Source of the DNA: JAJYKC01 sp963823105
GTDB taxonomy: Bacteria; Acidobacteriota; Terriglobia; Bryobacterales; Bryobacteraceae
DNA: 64,000 nt
Direction: 5' to 3'
NCBI GenBank assembly: GCA_963823105.1
Contig: CAWGKC010000014.1
Location: 140,779 to 204,778, forward strand
The notes beneath the pieces are model-generated. The model searched no databases and was not told the DNA's origin. It was given only the letters and a program-made list of their open reading frames with translations. Positions within the stretch are counted from its first letter, which is position 1; every line of letters starts with the position of its first letter. A program made the position numbers and the translations under genes. Of the stretch, positions 55,951 through 64,000 are shown one piece after another.

Positions 55951-57399
55951 TTATGCGATGATGTCGTGAATGACGTTTCCGGCGACGTCCGTCAGGCGGA
56001 AATCGCGGCCGCTGTAGCGGTAAGTTAGCCTCGTATGGTCGATCCCCAGTAGATATAGGATGGTTGCATGGATGTCGTGGACATGAACCGGCTTATCCAC
56101 CGTCTTCCAGCCGAAATCGTCGGTGGCCCCGTAAGTCATGCCCCCCTTGATGCCGCCGCCAGCCAGCCACATGGTGAACCCGTGCGGATTGTGGTCGCGG
56201 CCGTTGTGAGTCTGGCCGCCCATGAAGCCGCTTCCGGTCTCCACCACCGGAGTTCTTCCAAACTCCGATCCGCAAACGATCAGAGTCTCCTCGAATAGCC
56301 CCCGGCTCTTGAGATCTTTGATCAACGCCGCGAACGGCTGGTCGGAGTCTTTCGCGGTCTTTCGATGGAGCTGTATGTCGAAGTGATGATCCCACGGGTC
56401 GCCCTTGGCGTAATAGACTTGCACCATGCGGACGCCCCGTTCGATCAGGCGGGCCGCGGTCAGGCATCCGCGCGCCGTGCTGCCTTCTCCATAGAGCTTT
56501 TGCACCGCGTCGCTTTCCTTCCGCACGTCGAACACGTCCGGCGCCTCCGTCTGCATGCGGTACGCCGTCTCCATCGCCTGGATTGTCGCCTCCAGTTGCG
56601 GATCGCGCGTCTTTGTCTGCTGCATATTCAACCGGTCGAGTTGTTCGATTAGATCCAACTCCTTCTTTTGCCGCGGCAGGCCGAATTTCTCGTTCTGAAT
56701 GTCGGGAATCAGCTTTTGCGGGTCGAACTCCTTCTCCTTCGTGTTATCGGAGATAAACGTTCCTTGAAACATCGGAGGCAGAAATCCGGAGTTCCACAGA
56801 GGCGGCCCCACGGTGGTTGGCACTTCCGGGCAGAGCACCACAAACCCGGGGAGGTTCTTATTGTCCGTGCCAAGTCCATAAGTGAACCACGATCCCATCG
56901 ACGGTCTGCCCGGCTGGTTCGCGCCGGTATTCATCATGATCAGCGCCGGTTCGTGATTGGGGATCTCGGTATGAACGGACCGCACCACGCAAATGTCGTC
57001 GATGCATTCGCCGATGTGCGGAAAAATCTCGCTGACCTCGATGCCGCTCTTTCCGTACTTCTTGAATGTGAACGGAGACTTCATCAGCCCGCCGGTTTTT
57101 CTCTCGTGCTGCGGCGTATCGCCCGGCAACGGCTTGCCGTCGTACTTCTCCAGCATCGGTTTCGGATCGAAGCTGTCCACCTGCGACAAGCCTCCGTTCA
57201 TAAACAGGAAGATGACGTGCTTCGCCTTGGGTTTGAAATGCGGAGTCTGAATCATCCACGGATTCTGCGCCGGGCTAACCGACGCCCTGGCGATGGACTC
57301 ACCCACCAGGCTCGCGAAGCTCAGCATTCCGAAGCCTCCCCCCATGCGGCAAAGCGCGTCTCGCCGCGTGATCGGTTGCGCTGCTGGATTGTGTCTCAT
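55951..57399 (-). CDS. DUF1501 protein with Tat signal
   Basis: A 482-residue secreted protein of the DUF1501 (alkaline-phosphatase/sulfatase-like fold) family. A twin-arginine signal (ITRRDALCRMGGGFGMLSFA) is followed by HVIFLFMNGGLSQVDSFDPKP, the N-terminal family motif, and near the C-terminus by VCGSEFGRTP and the metal-site-like HNGRDHNP. The ATG at 57399 is preferred over a TTG nine bases upstream because GGAGA then has normal spacing. Its partner PSCyt1 gene ends 24 bases before; such pairs are common in Planctomycetota and Acidobacteriota. The function is not established. Confidence 0.88.
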   Translation of the reverse strand: MRHNPAAQPITRRDALCRMGGGFGMLSFASLVGESIARASVSPAQNPWMIQTPHFKPKAKHVIFLFMNGGLSQVDSFDPKPMLEKYDGKPLPGDTPQHERKTGGLMKSPFTFKKYGKSGIEVSEIFPHIGECIDDICVVRSVHTEIPNHEPALIMMNTGANQPGRPSMGSWFTYGLGTDNKNLPGFVVLCPEVPTTVGPPLWNSGFLPPMFQGTFISDNTKEKEFDPQKLIPDIQNEKFGLPRQKKELDLIEQLDRLNMQQTKTRDPQLEATIQAMETAYRMQTEAPDVFDVRKESDAVQKLYGEGSTARGCLTAARLIERGVRMVQVYYAKGDPWDHHFDIQLHRKTAKDSDQPFAALIKDLKSRGLFEETLIVCGSEFGRTPVVETGSGFMGGQTHNGRDHNPHGFTMWLAGGGIKGGMTYGATDDFGWKTVDKPVHVHDIHATILYLLGIDHTRLTYRYSGRDFRLTDVAGNVIHDIIA

Positions 57400-57423
57400 C
57401 TCTGGCAAGTCTCCGTTTCCTTC

Positions 57424-60400
57424 TCAGTTCATGAACTCGAATTCGTTGGAACTTAGCAACACGCGGGCGTATTCGCGCCATGCGGTGGAAGGCTCCCCGG
57501 CGACGGATTCGCCCGGCTTTTCCGGCGTCGTCCGCAAAAACTCAAGCCCCAGTTTCATCTCCGCATCCGTCGGCGCGCGTCCGAACAACAGCCGGAACGT
57601 CTCTTGAATCCTGCTCTCGTCGCTTCCCTTGGCGTAAACGCGCTCGGCCAGTTTTCCGGCTTGCGCGTAGACAAACTTATCGTTCATGAAGAACAGGCGT
57701 TGTAGCGGAACGTTCGTCGAGAAGCGCTGCTCCGCGGTGAAACTGGGATTCGGAAAGTCGAAAACCTGTAGAAACGGATCCAGCCGGAATCGGCTCACCT
57801 GGGCATACACGGTGCGGCGCGTATTGTCGAGCCCCAATGGCTTCGATGGCCCGCCCACTTTTTTCAAATCCAGATCTCCCGCCACGAATAAAATCGCGTC
57901 GCGAATAGATTCCGCGTCCAAGCGCTGCCGGTTAAATCTCCAATAGAGCCTGTTGTTCGCGTCCTTCTCTTCATCCTCTTTGCAGTCGTCCGCGCTTTCC
58001 CGATACACCGCGGACATCATGATTTCCCGATGCAGCTTCTTGATCGACATTCCCTCGGAAGTGAAGTGTGCGGCCAAATACTCCAGCAACTCCGGGTTCG
58101 ACGGACGCTCGCCGGGCGCGCCGAAATTATCCGGCGTATTCACGATGCCCGTTCCAAAATGCCACTTCCAAATTCGATTCACGATCACGCGCGCCGCAAG
58201 CGGGCTGGCGACGATGTCGTTTGCCAAATCGAGCCTGCCGCTCCCGTCCTGAAACGGCTTGGCGTCCGCGGGGCTCAATACGGCCAGGAACCGCCGGGGC
58301 ACTTCCTCGCCCAATGTGTGCGGATTGCCGCGGAGATTCACCGCGATATTCACCGGTTTAGGCTTGTCCGCCGCGCCGTGAATGAAAGGATACTCGGGGC
58401 CCAAATCCTTCTTGAGTTCCTCAATGCGCGCCTTCAGTGCCGCTATGTGTTCCCGCCATTCCGGACTCAGCCGCCGCTCCAGCCCGTAGCCCCGAAACAC
58501 GAACAATCCCGGCGATCGCCGCGCCTCTTCCTCCGGGACGTCGATGGAGCGCACGAAAAGGTCCAACCAAAGACTCGCCTTTTCCACGGGGAGCGCCTTC
58601 AATTCCAAATTGCAGCCGGGACAGAACTGATCGTCGGTCTCGAACTCGCTCGGCAACGCGTCGCGCCGCGACGGTTTCTTAACGTCGTTCTTCGCTTTAA
58701 TGACGTCGTTCTCCTCTTTGATCTTCTTGGCCTCCGCGTTCACGGAAACGACTAGCTTCTCGAAATCCGAGGCGAGAAACTTCGCTTCGTCCTCCGCTCC
58801 TCCGGATGCCACCATCGCCTGCCAGTCCTTGAGAAACGGATAGTGTTTCGGCGGTTTGGCGAGGAATTTCACCCAGCGCTCCAGCATCTCCGGATCCACC
58901 CGGTCCTTCTCCGATGCCTCCGCCACGGTGATCTTCGGCTTGCCGGAAACACGCCACGCCGCCACCATGTATTTCGCCGTTTGGCGCGCCTCGATCTCGG
59001 CCAACTGGTCGCTTTCCGTCTTCGTGAAATCCCCCATCTCTTGCTCAAGATCGCGAATCTGTTGATCTTTGCGCTGCCACGCCTCGACGGCCGCCGCCGA
59101 CACGCGCGGGTATTCCTTGTACGAAGTACTGGCGAAGACGCCCGCCAGCGCGTAGTAATCTTTCTGCGCGATCGGATCGTACTTGTGATCGTGGCAGCGC
59201 GCGCATGCCACCGTCATCCCCAAAAATCCGCGCGACACCGCGTCGATCCGCTCGTTCCGTTCGTCGGCTCTGCCTTGCACCGGCTCGGCCTGGTCCCACA
59301 CCCAAGGCCCTCCTCCCAGAAATGCCGTGCCAGGCAGCGTCTCCGCCCGCGTCTTCTCGTCCAGCAAATCTCCCGCCAGTTGCGCTTTTACGAACAGACC
59401 ATAAGGCATATCGTCGTTGAACGCCTTGATCACCCAATCCCGGAAAACATACGCTCCGCGGAACGGCATGAATCCCCGTCCCATGGGATCGAGTCCGCGA
59501 ACGTCGTCCTCCGAATATCGCGCCACATCCAGCCAGTGCCGGCCCCACCGTTCGCCATAACGCGGCGACGCCAGAAGGCGGTCCACTACTTTTGAGTATG
59601 CCTCCTGAGATTTGTCGTTCTCAAAAGCGGTAATCTCCTCCGGCGTCGGCGGTAGCCCGGTCAAATCGAACGTCGCGCGCCGGATCAGCGTCAACCGGTC
59701 CGCTTCACGCACCGGTTGCATCCCCTGGGCTTCCAGCTTCGCTAAAACAAATCGGTCAATGTCCGTTTTTGCCCATTTTCCGTCCCGGAGCTTCGGCGTC
59801 GCCGGCATCTTGAGCGGACGGAAAGACCAGAACGACCGCTGTTCCGGCGTAATGTGAAACGATCCCGCGTTCTTTTCGATCCGGCTTGGCTCCTCCGGCC
59901 ACGGCGCGCCCATCTTCACCCACTCGGTCAAGGTGGCGATTTCCTCCGGCGTCAGGCGGCCGCCTTTGGGCATCTTGATCGTTCCCGATTGCCGCACGGC
60001 CTGAATCAGCAGGCTCTTCTCCGGGTCGCCCGGCACGATCGCCGGCCCCGTTTCACCGCCCTTCAGCAGTGCCTCCCGCGAATCCACGCGTAGCCCGGAC
60101 ATCTGCGTCTGCGTGTGGCAGGCGTAGCATTTCGCCGCCAGCACGGGTCGTACATGGGTTTCGAAATAGTCCGCGGGAGTCGATGCGCCGGCCGCGGGCG
60201 CCGCCTTCGCCTCCACCTCCTCCGGCCACGGCGCGCCCATCTTCACCCATTCCGTCAAACTGGCGATTTCCGCCGGCGTCAGATGCCCGCCTTTGGGCAT
60301 CTTGATCGTCCCCGTCTGCCGCACCGCCTGAATCAGCAGGCTCTTGTCCGGATCGCCCGGCACCACCGCCTGCCCCGTGTCGCCGCCCTTTAACAACGCC

Positions 60401-60606
60401 ACGCGCGAATCCACACGCAGCCCGGACATCGCCGCCTGCGCGTGGCAGGTATAACATCGCGCGACAAGCACCGGCTTCACGCGTTCGGAGAATAGCTTCG
60501 CCCCATCGGTGGAATCCGACGCCGAGGCGGTTACCGCCAGCGCCGCTCCCCCCAAGATCCAAAGTGCCGTTCTCACAAGTTCCGCTCCCCGCGAAGTGTT
60601 GTCCAT
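57424..60606 (-). CDS. PSCyt1-DUF1549-DUF1553 protein with two tandem haem-c domains
   Basis: A 1060-residue exported protein. After a signal peptide (to about residue 30) it has two consecutive PSCyt1 cytochrome-c domains, CYTCH at residue 51 and CYACH at residue 160, about 109 residues apart and highly similar, sharing runs such as LTEWVKMGAPWPEE. DUF1549 follows (ending near a third CxxCH, VACARCHDHKYDP), then a charged helical segment and DUF1553 (to the end). The usual form has one PSCyt1 domain. It starts 7 bases after the ABC ATPase stop. Haem-linked redox chemistry outside the cytoplasm is likely; the substrate is unknown. Confidence 0.88.
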   Translation of the reverse strand: MDNTSRGAELVRTALWILGGAALAVTASASDSTDGAKLFSERVKPVLVARCYTCHAQAAMSGLRVDSRVALLKGGDTGQAVVPGDPDKSLLIQAVRQTGTIKMPKGGHLTPAEIASLTEWVKMGAPWPEEVEAKAAPAAGASTPADYFETHVRPVLAAKCYACHTQTQMSGLRVDSREALLKGGETGPAIVPGDPEKSLLIQAVRQSGTIKMPKGGRLTPEEIATLTEWVKMGAPWPEEPSRIEKNAGSFHITPEQRSFWSFRPLKMPATPKLRDGKWAKTDIDRFVLAKLEAQGMQPVREADRLTLIRRATFDLTGLPPTPEEITAFENDKSQEAYSKVVDRLLASPRYGERWGRHWLDVARYSEDDVRGLDPMGRGFMPFRGAYVFRDWVIKAFNDDMPYGLFVKAQLAGDLLDEKTRAETLPGTAFLGGGPWVWDQAEPVQGRADERNERIDAVSRGFLGMTVACARCHDHKYDPIAQKDYYALAGVFASTSYKEYPRVSAAAVEAWQRKDQQIRDLEQEMGDFTKTESDQLAEIEARQTAKYMVAAWRVSGKPKITVAEASEKDRVDPEMLERWVKFLAKPPKHYPFLKDWQAMVASGGAEDEAKFLASDFEKLVVSVNAEAKKIKEENDVIKAKNDVKKPSRRDALPSEFETDDQFCPGCNLELKALPVEKASLWLDLFVRSIDVPEEEARRSPGLFVFRGYGLERRLSPEWREHIAALKARIEELKKDLGPEYPFIHGAADKPKPVNIAVNLRGNPHTLGEEVPRRFLAVLSPADAKPFQDGSGRLDLANDIVASPLAARVIVNRIWKWHFGTGIVNTPDNFGAPGERPSNPELLEYLAAHFTSEGMSIKKLHREIMMSAVYRESADDCKEDEEKDANNRLYWRFNRQRLDAESIRDAILFVAGDLDLKKVGGPSKPLGLDNTRRTVYAQVSRFRLDPFLQVFDFPNPSFTAEQRFSTNVPLQRLFFMNDKFVYAQAGKLAERVYAKGSDESRIQETFRLLFGRAPTDAEMKLGLEFLRTTPEKPGESVAGEPSTAWREYARVLLSSNEFEFMN

Positions 60607-60613
60607 CGGCGTC

Positions 60614-61508
60614 TCATTGGCGCTCGCCCTTCGTCGGCTGCGAAAAAGCGCCGTGGGCGTGCCGCTCGATATAGTCCACCATTTCCAGAAACTCTTTGCT
60701 ATGCCGCCGCCGCGCCAAGGGCTCGCTCGAATACGGCACCTTCATGTCCAGTGCGATCTCCGCGCCTTCTCCCACCCCGCGGCCACGCGCCAGAACAATC
60801 ACCCGGCTGGCCAAATAGAGCGCTTCGGCGGTGTTGTGCGTCACAAACACGATCGTCGCGGCCTTCTCCATCCAGATCTCGCGTAGCAACTCCTGCATGC
60901 CGGAACGCGTCGCCGGATCGAGTGCGCTGAACGCCTCGTCCATCAATAGGATCCGCGGCTCCATCGTCAACGCCTGCGCGATCGCCACCCTCTGCTGCAT
61001 CCCGCCCGAAAGCTGATGCGGATACTTTCGGCTGTCGGAAGCATGCAAGCCCATGCGCGACAATTGTTGCGCCGCGCGCGCCTCCCATCTCCGCCGCTCG
61101 CTTATAATAGCCCGGTGTCAGCCGGCTCCAGGCATGCCGCCCGGCGCACAGTGGCCCGAAGACGACGTTGTCCAACACCGTACGATCCGGAAACAACGAA
61201 TACTTCTGCGGAACATATCCACAGGTTGGGCTTATGCGATTCACCGGCCGGCCGTCCACCGTTACCGTCCCCTGCGACGGTTGCTCCTCGCCCAGAATCA
61301 AGCGCAGCAGCGTGCTCTTGCCGCACCCCGTCTCGCCAAGAATCGTCACGAATTCACCTTCGCCGATTTCCAGATCGATGGCGTTCAGAACTTGGCGCAC
61401 TGCGTCGCCGATAGAGTACGCCACCGTCAGACCGCGCACCGCGATCGCCGGTCCGCCCCGTTCCTCTCTCCGTACTCCGATAACCGCCGCCACCGGTTGC
61501 GTCGCCAT
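60614..61508 (-). CDS. Carboxylase-associated ABC importer, ATPase, frameshifted once
   Basis: About 297 residues once one extra base is removed. The N-terminal frame holds Walker A LGETGCGKSTLLRLIL and the Q-loop; the second frame holds the signature LSGGMQQRVAIAQAL, Walker B ILLMDEAFSALD and the switch histidine in FVTHNT. The frames join at GGG (61084-61086), where GG restores AAEMEARAAQQLSRMG. It is a nitrate/taurine-type (NtrD/SsuB) ATPase and its start overlaps the permease stop by one base (TGATG). A sequencing error is likely, given that everything else is intact. Confidence 0.82.
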
Positions 61509-62371
61509 CAACCCTCCTGAAACCACGGGTGCAGCTTGCGGTTCGCCAACCGCAGACCGGCGTCCACTAGAAATAACAGGAGTGCCACCCAAAGCACATA
61601 GGGAATGATGATGTCCATCCCCATATGCCTGCGCATCAGCGCGATGCGATAGGCCAGTCCGTCGGTCGATGCGATCATCTCCCCGGCGAAAAGAAACAGC
61701 ATCAGCGGCTTCAAGTTCAAACGAATCCCGTTGATCACTCTCGGCAGAATCTGCTTCAAAACGATGCGATACGCCACGCCCCAATCGCCCGCCCCCAGCG
61801 TGAAACCCTTCACCACCTGCTCTCTCGGCACGCTCTTGGTCAAGTTGATTGTGTCCAGAATAATCGTCGGCGCCACGCCGATCACGATCAACATAATCTT
61901 CGACAATTCTCCGATGCCGAACGCGATGAAGAGAATCGGCAGCAGCGACAGCGCCACGATCTTGTCGAAGAAGAGGACGAAGCGCAGAAACAACGCTCCG
62001 ATCCACGGGAACATTCCGATATGCAATCCCAGCAATACCGCGGGCACAAGCAGCGCCACGCTGATCGCGAATCGCCGTGCGCTCGCCGCCGTATCCTTCC
62101 ACAACATGCCGTGCGCCAATCGCGCGTACCACGCCTGCCCCGCTTGGCCTTCGTCGTCTTCTTCCGGCGGATTCATCACGGCGTCGCGAATCCCGCGCGC
62201 CAATTGATCGAAACCCGGCACCACGCGGTCGTCGGCGTTCTCCCGGTGACGCACCGCGGATTCCTTCAAGTACAATCCAATCCCGAGCGCGAACAGCGCC
62301 CACGAAAGCGCCAGCCACGACATTCGCCGCGGCTTCGCTTGAATCTCGAACATCGGGAAACCGGTGATCAC
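61508..62371 (-). CDS. Carboxylase-associated ABC importer, permease
   Basis: A 287-residue inner-membrane permease of the nitrate/taurine type with about six hydrophobic segments. The coupling-loop region lies in EQVVKGFTLGAGDWGVAYRIVLKQILPRVINGIRL near residue 185. It starts with GTG at 62371, overlapping the binding-protein stop (GTGA). Its family occurs beside urea/guanidine carboxylase genes in other genomes. The polar segment of about residues 38-85, between the first two helices, is longer than usual. Confidence 0.87.
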   Translation of the reverse strand: MITGFPMFEIQAKPRRMSWLALSWALFALGIGLYLKESAVRHRENADDRVVPGFDQLARGIRDAVMNPPEEDDEGQAGQAWYARLAHGMLWKDTAASARRFAISVALLVPAVLLGLHIGMFPWIGALFLRFVLFFDKIVALSLLPILFIAFGIGELSKIMLIVIGVAPTIILDTINLTKSVPREQVVKGFTLGAGDWGVAYRIVLKQILPRVINGIRLNLKPLMLFLFAGEMIASTDGLAYRIALMRRHMGMDIIIPYVLWVALLLFLVDAGLRLANRKLHPWFQEG

Positions 62372-63435
62372 AGCTTGCCCTCGCTCGCCTGCTTCATATA
62401 GTCGTCGTCGAAGCGCAGGCGCACCCGTTCCTTTTTCCCTTGAACGGTCTTGTCCGGGTAAAGCACGGCGACGTCGTCGGCTGAGGCCGTGTGCTCGCCC
62501 AACAGCCCGTGATGGAAGCAGAATTGGCGCACCAGCTCCATCTTTTCCTTTAGCTCCGGCGCGGTCACGAACTCCAGCGCCGACGCCGGCGTATAGAATA
62601 GGTGCGTGGTCGAAAGCTGTTCCTTGAAAGAGGCGACGCTATCGCCGGAGGCGGCCGCCGAACCCGCCGCGGCCTGTTGCGCCTTCGCTCCGCCGCCGTT
62701 CAACTGGCGCATCGTTTCATACCAGGCGCCGGTCACGGCTTTGGCGAAACGGACTCCCGCCCCGTCCTTGCGCCGCAGCACTTCCGTCCGCACCACCAGC
62801 AGATCCAGAATCTCGCCTGGAATCTTCGACGAATCGAAAATCGTCGTTACCCCGGGCATCTTCGCGATCTGCGATACCAGCGGCTTCCACGTCACCACGG
62901 CGAGGTTTGCCGGGTCCGCCTGGAACGCGGCGACGATATCGGAATCGGATGTGTTCAGCAGATGGACCTTGCGGATCTGGTCCTGCATCCCGTTCATCGC
63001 CATTCCGCGCTCGAAAAGATACTCGGAAACCGTCTTCTGCACCAGCATCAATTGCTTTCCGGGAAGTTGCCGGAACTGAAGCTTGTCGCGAACCAGCACC
63101 GCGTCGTTGCCGTTCGAATAGTCCCCCAGAACGATCGCCGTCGAGTCCACTCCCGAAGCCGCCGGCATATCCAGCGCCTCCATGTTGGTCATAGTGCAGG
63201 CGTCGATGTTCTTGGCGACGAAGGCTTCGAGCGACGGGGCGTAATCGAAGCGGCGTACCTGAATCGTTACGTCGTACTTATCGGCCCAGCGTTGCAGGAT
63301 TCCCGACTTCGCCATGTAGGCATAAGGATTCCAGCCGACGTAGATCGACCATCCAACCGTAAATTCGGGACGCGCGGCGGCATGAAGCGAAAATGCGGCA
63401 AGGAAGAGCGGGACGATAGTTCGCAGGCTTCTCAT
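62368..63435 (-). CDS. Carboxylase-associated ABC importer, substrate-binding protein
   Basis: A 355-residue periplasmic binding protein with a signal peptide (MRSLRTIVPLFLAAFSLHAA). The body opens with FTVGWSIYVGWNPYAYMAKSG and has CTMTNMEALDMPAASGVDSTAIVLGDYSNGNDAVLV, the signature of the binding proteins encoded beside urea/guanidine carboxylases (the TIGR03427 group). An ATG at 63435 starts a proper signal peptide; a TTG at 63465 gives an extension. A TATAAT lies on this strand at 63526-63521 without a good -35. The substrate is probably guanidine, urea or a related compound. Confidence 0.88.
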   Translation of the reverse strand: MRSLRTIVPLFLAAFSLHAAARPEFTVGWSIYVGWNPYAYMAKSGILQRWADKYDVTIQVRRFDYAPSLEAFVAKNIDACTMTNMEALDMPAASGVDSTAIVLGDYSNGNDAVLVRDKLQFRQLPGKQLMLVQKTVSEYLFERGMAMNGMQDQIRKVHLLNTSDSDIVAAFQADPANLAVVTWKPLVSQIAKMPGVTTIFDSSKIPGEILDLLVVRTEVLRRKDGAGVRFAKAVTGAWYETMRQLNGGGAKAQQAAAGSAAASGDSVASFKEQLSTTHLFYTPASALEFVTAPELKEKMELVRQFCFHHGLLGEHTASADDVAVLYPDKTVQGKKERVRLRFDDDYMKQASEGKL

Positions 63436-63576
63436 GGATAACCAAAAGACGCACCGTGCGAACAAGGCGGGCGTGCGAAGCTGCCAAAAGCCCCGCGGAC
63501 GAGGCTGAGCTTTGCTCCAAATTATACAACAGTTCAGGCTGGGAGAAGCGGGGACGCCGACAGAAAGTATAAGGAC

Positions 63577-63963
63577 ATGACAGAGAAAGGGTTAGCGGAA
63601 TCTGGGCTCCGATCGGCTGAATTACGGTACGAGTGGCAGTCATTCCCTGGCTTGCTTCCGGTGCCGGACCTGGGACCGTTGGATCCGGCTCTGTACCAGC
63701 GTTGTCAGACGGCCGTTTGGCGGTCACGAAAGAGAGCGATCAGTCGAACGGATTTGCAGCAAGTTGTTGGCCTGGGCTTCCAAGCGGAAACTGTGGATTT
63801 TGACCCGCTGTTAGCGCAGTTGGTCCGCGAAGAGATTCTCGAGCCGGTTGTATCGCATCCATTCCAGTTCCAAGTCCGACGCCGGAACTGGACGAATCCG
63901 GAATCGGCTTATGACCGGGGTTTTGGCACAGGTGGCAGAATTCGAGGCAACCATTGCCGTTAG
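63577..63963 (+). CDS. Hypothetical protein
   Basis: A 128-residue protein that I do not recognise. It is soluble, with no signal or membrane segment, slightly basic and rich in Arg, Leu and Glu. The segment AISRTDLQQVVGLGFQAETVD is predicted to be helical and might be DNA-binding, but no motif is firm. AAGGA lies five bases before the ATG. It is divergent from the binding-protein gene. It may be a spurious frame. Confidence 0.45.
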   Translation: MTEKGLAESGLRSAELRYEWQSFPGLLPVPDLGPLDPALYQRCQTAVWRSRKRAISRTDLQQVVGLGFQAETVDFDPLLAQLVREEILEPVVSHPFQFQVRRRNWTNPESAYDRGFGTGGRIRGNHCR

Positions 63964-64000
63964 CCGGGACCTCTAAGTCACCTATTTTTAATAAGTTCTG

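Overview
The window looks like the chromosome of a GC-rich soil Acidobacteriota, most like the Solibacter/Bryobacter group. The evidence is two large Oar-type TonB-dependent receptor-like proteins, a PSCyt1/DUF1549/DUF1553 plus DUF1501 pair, a CarD-family regulator, very large cytoplasmic hybrid sensor kinases and many decayed insertion sequences. This placement is inference from gene content; there is no rRNA in the window.

Layout. 0.2-6.9 kb: surface-glycan genes (nucleotide-sugar dehydrogenase, two family-2 glycosyltransferases, an HTTM-like membrane protein and a frameshifted GT-C-like membrane protein). 6.9-11.4 kb: a CUT2 sugar ABC importer (rhamnose/AI-2-like) in which the second permease and the substrate-binding protein are one polypeptide. 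11.5-15.0 kb: molybdopterin-binding protein, argC-argB and a glutathione peroxidase. 15.1-28.0 kb: a signalling block with a response regulator, a 2395-residue poly-HAMP hybrid kinase, a REC-PAS kinase, another receiver, an NtrC-type activator and a small kinase. 28.0-30.3 kb: zinc-ribbon membrane protein, secreted metallo-beta-lactamase-fold protein and CarD regulator. A tRNA-Glu gene follows at 30.4 kb.

30.4-42.7 kb is an integrated element. The last 24 bases of the tRNA-Glu gene region are repeated exactly at 42633-42656. Between the copies lie an intact plasmid-type repA, a second decayed repA, a small protein made of little more than DnaA domain IV, a Fic protein, a TonB-receptor/amidase pair and remnants of rve-type, IS630, IS66 and IS110 transposases. 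No integrase was found. To the right of the att copy lie an IS21-like end and an IS630 fragment.

43.2-63.4 kb: after a secreted beta-propeller protein, a plus-strand operon encodes two DUF1989 proteins, a biotin-dependent urea/guanidine carboxylase and allophanate hydrolase. This is the set now known to degrade guanidine through carboxyguanidine and allophanate. Convergent to it runs a long minus-strand run: the carboxylase-associated ABC importer (binding protein, permease, ATPase), PSCyt1 and DUF1501 proteins, a TonB-dependent receptor and a GPx-fold protein lacking catalytic residues. The genes plausibly link uptake to catabolism.

Four otherwise full-length genes are each broken by one single-base indel in a short homopolymer (near 5635, 32569, 48967 and 61085). 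Sequencing or assembly error is the simplest explanation for these. The transposase and second-repA remnants carry multiple lesions and look truly decayed.
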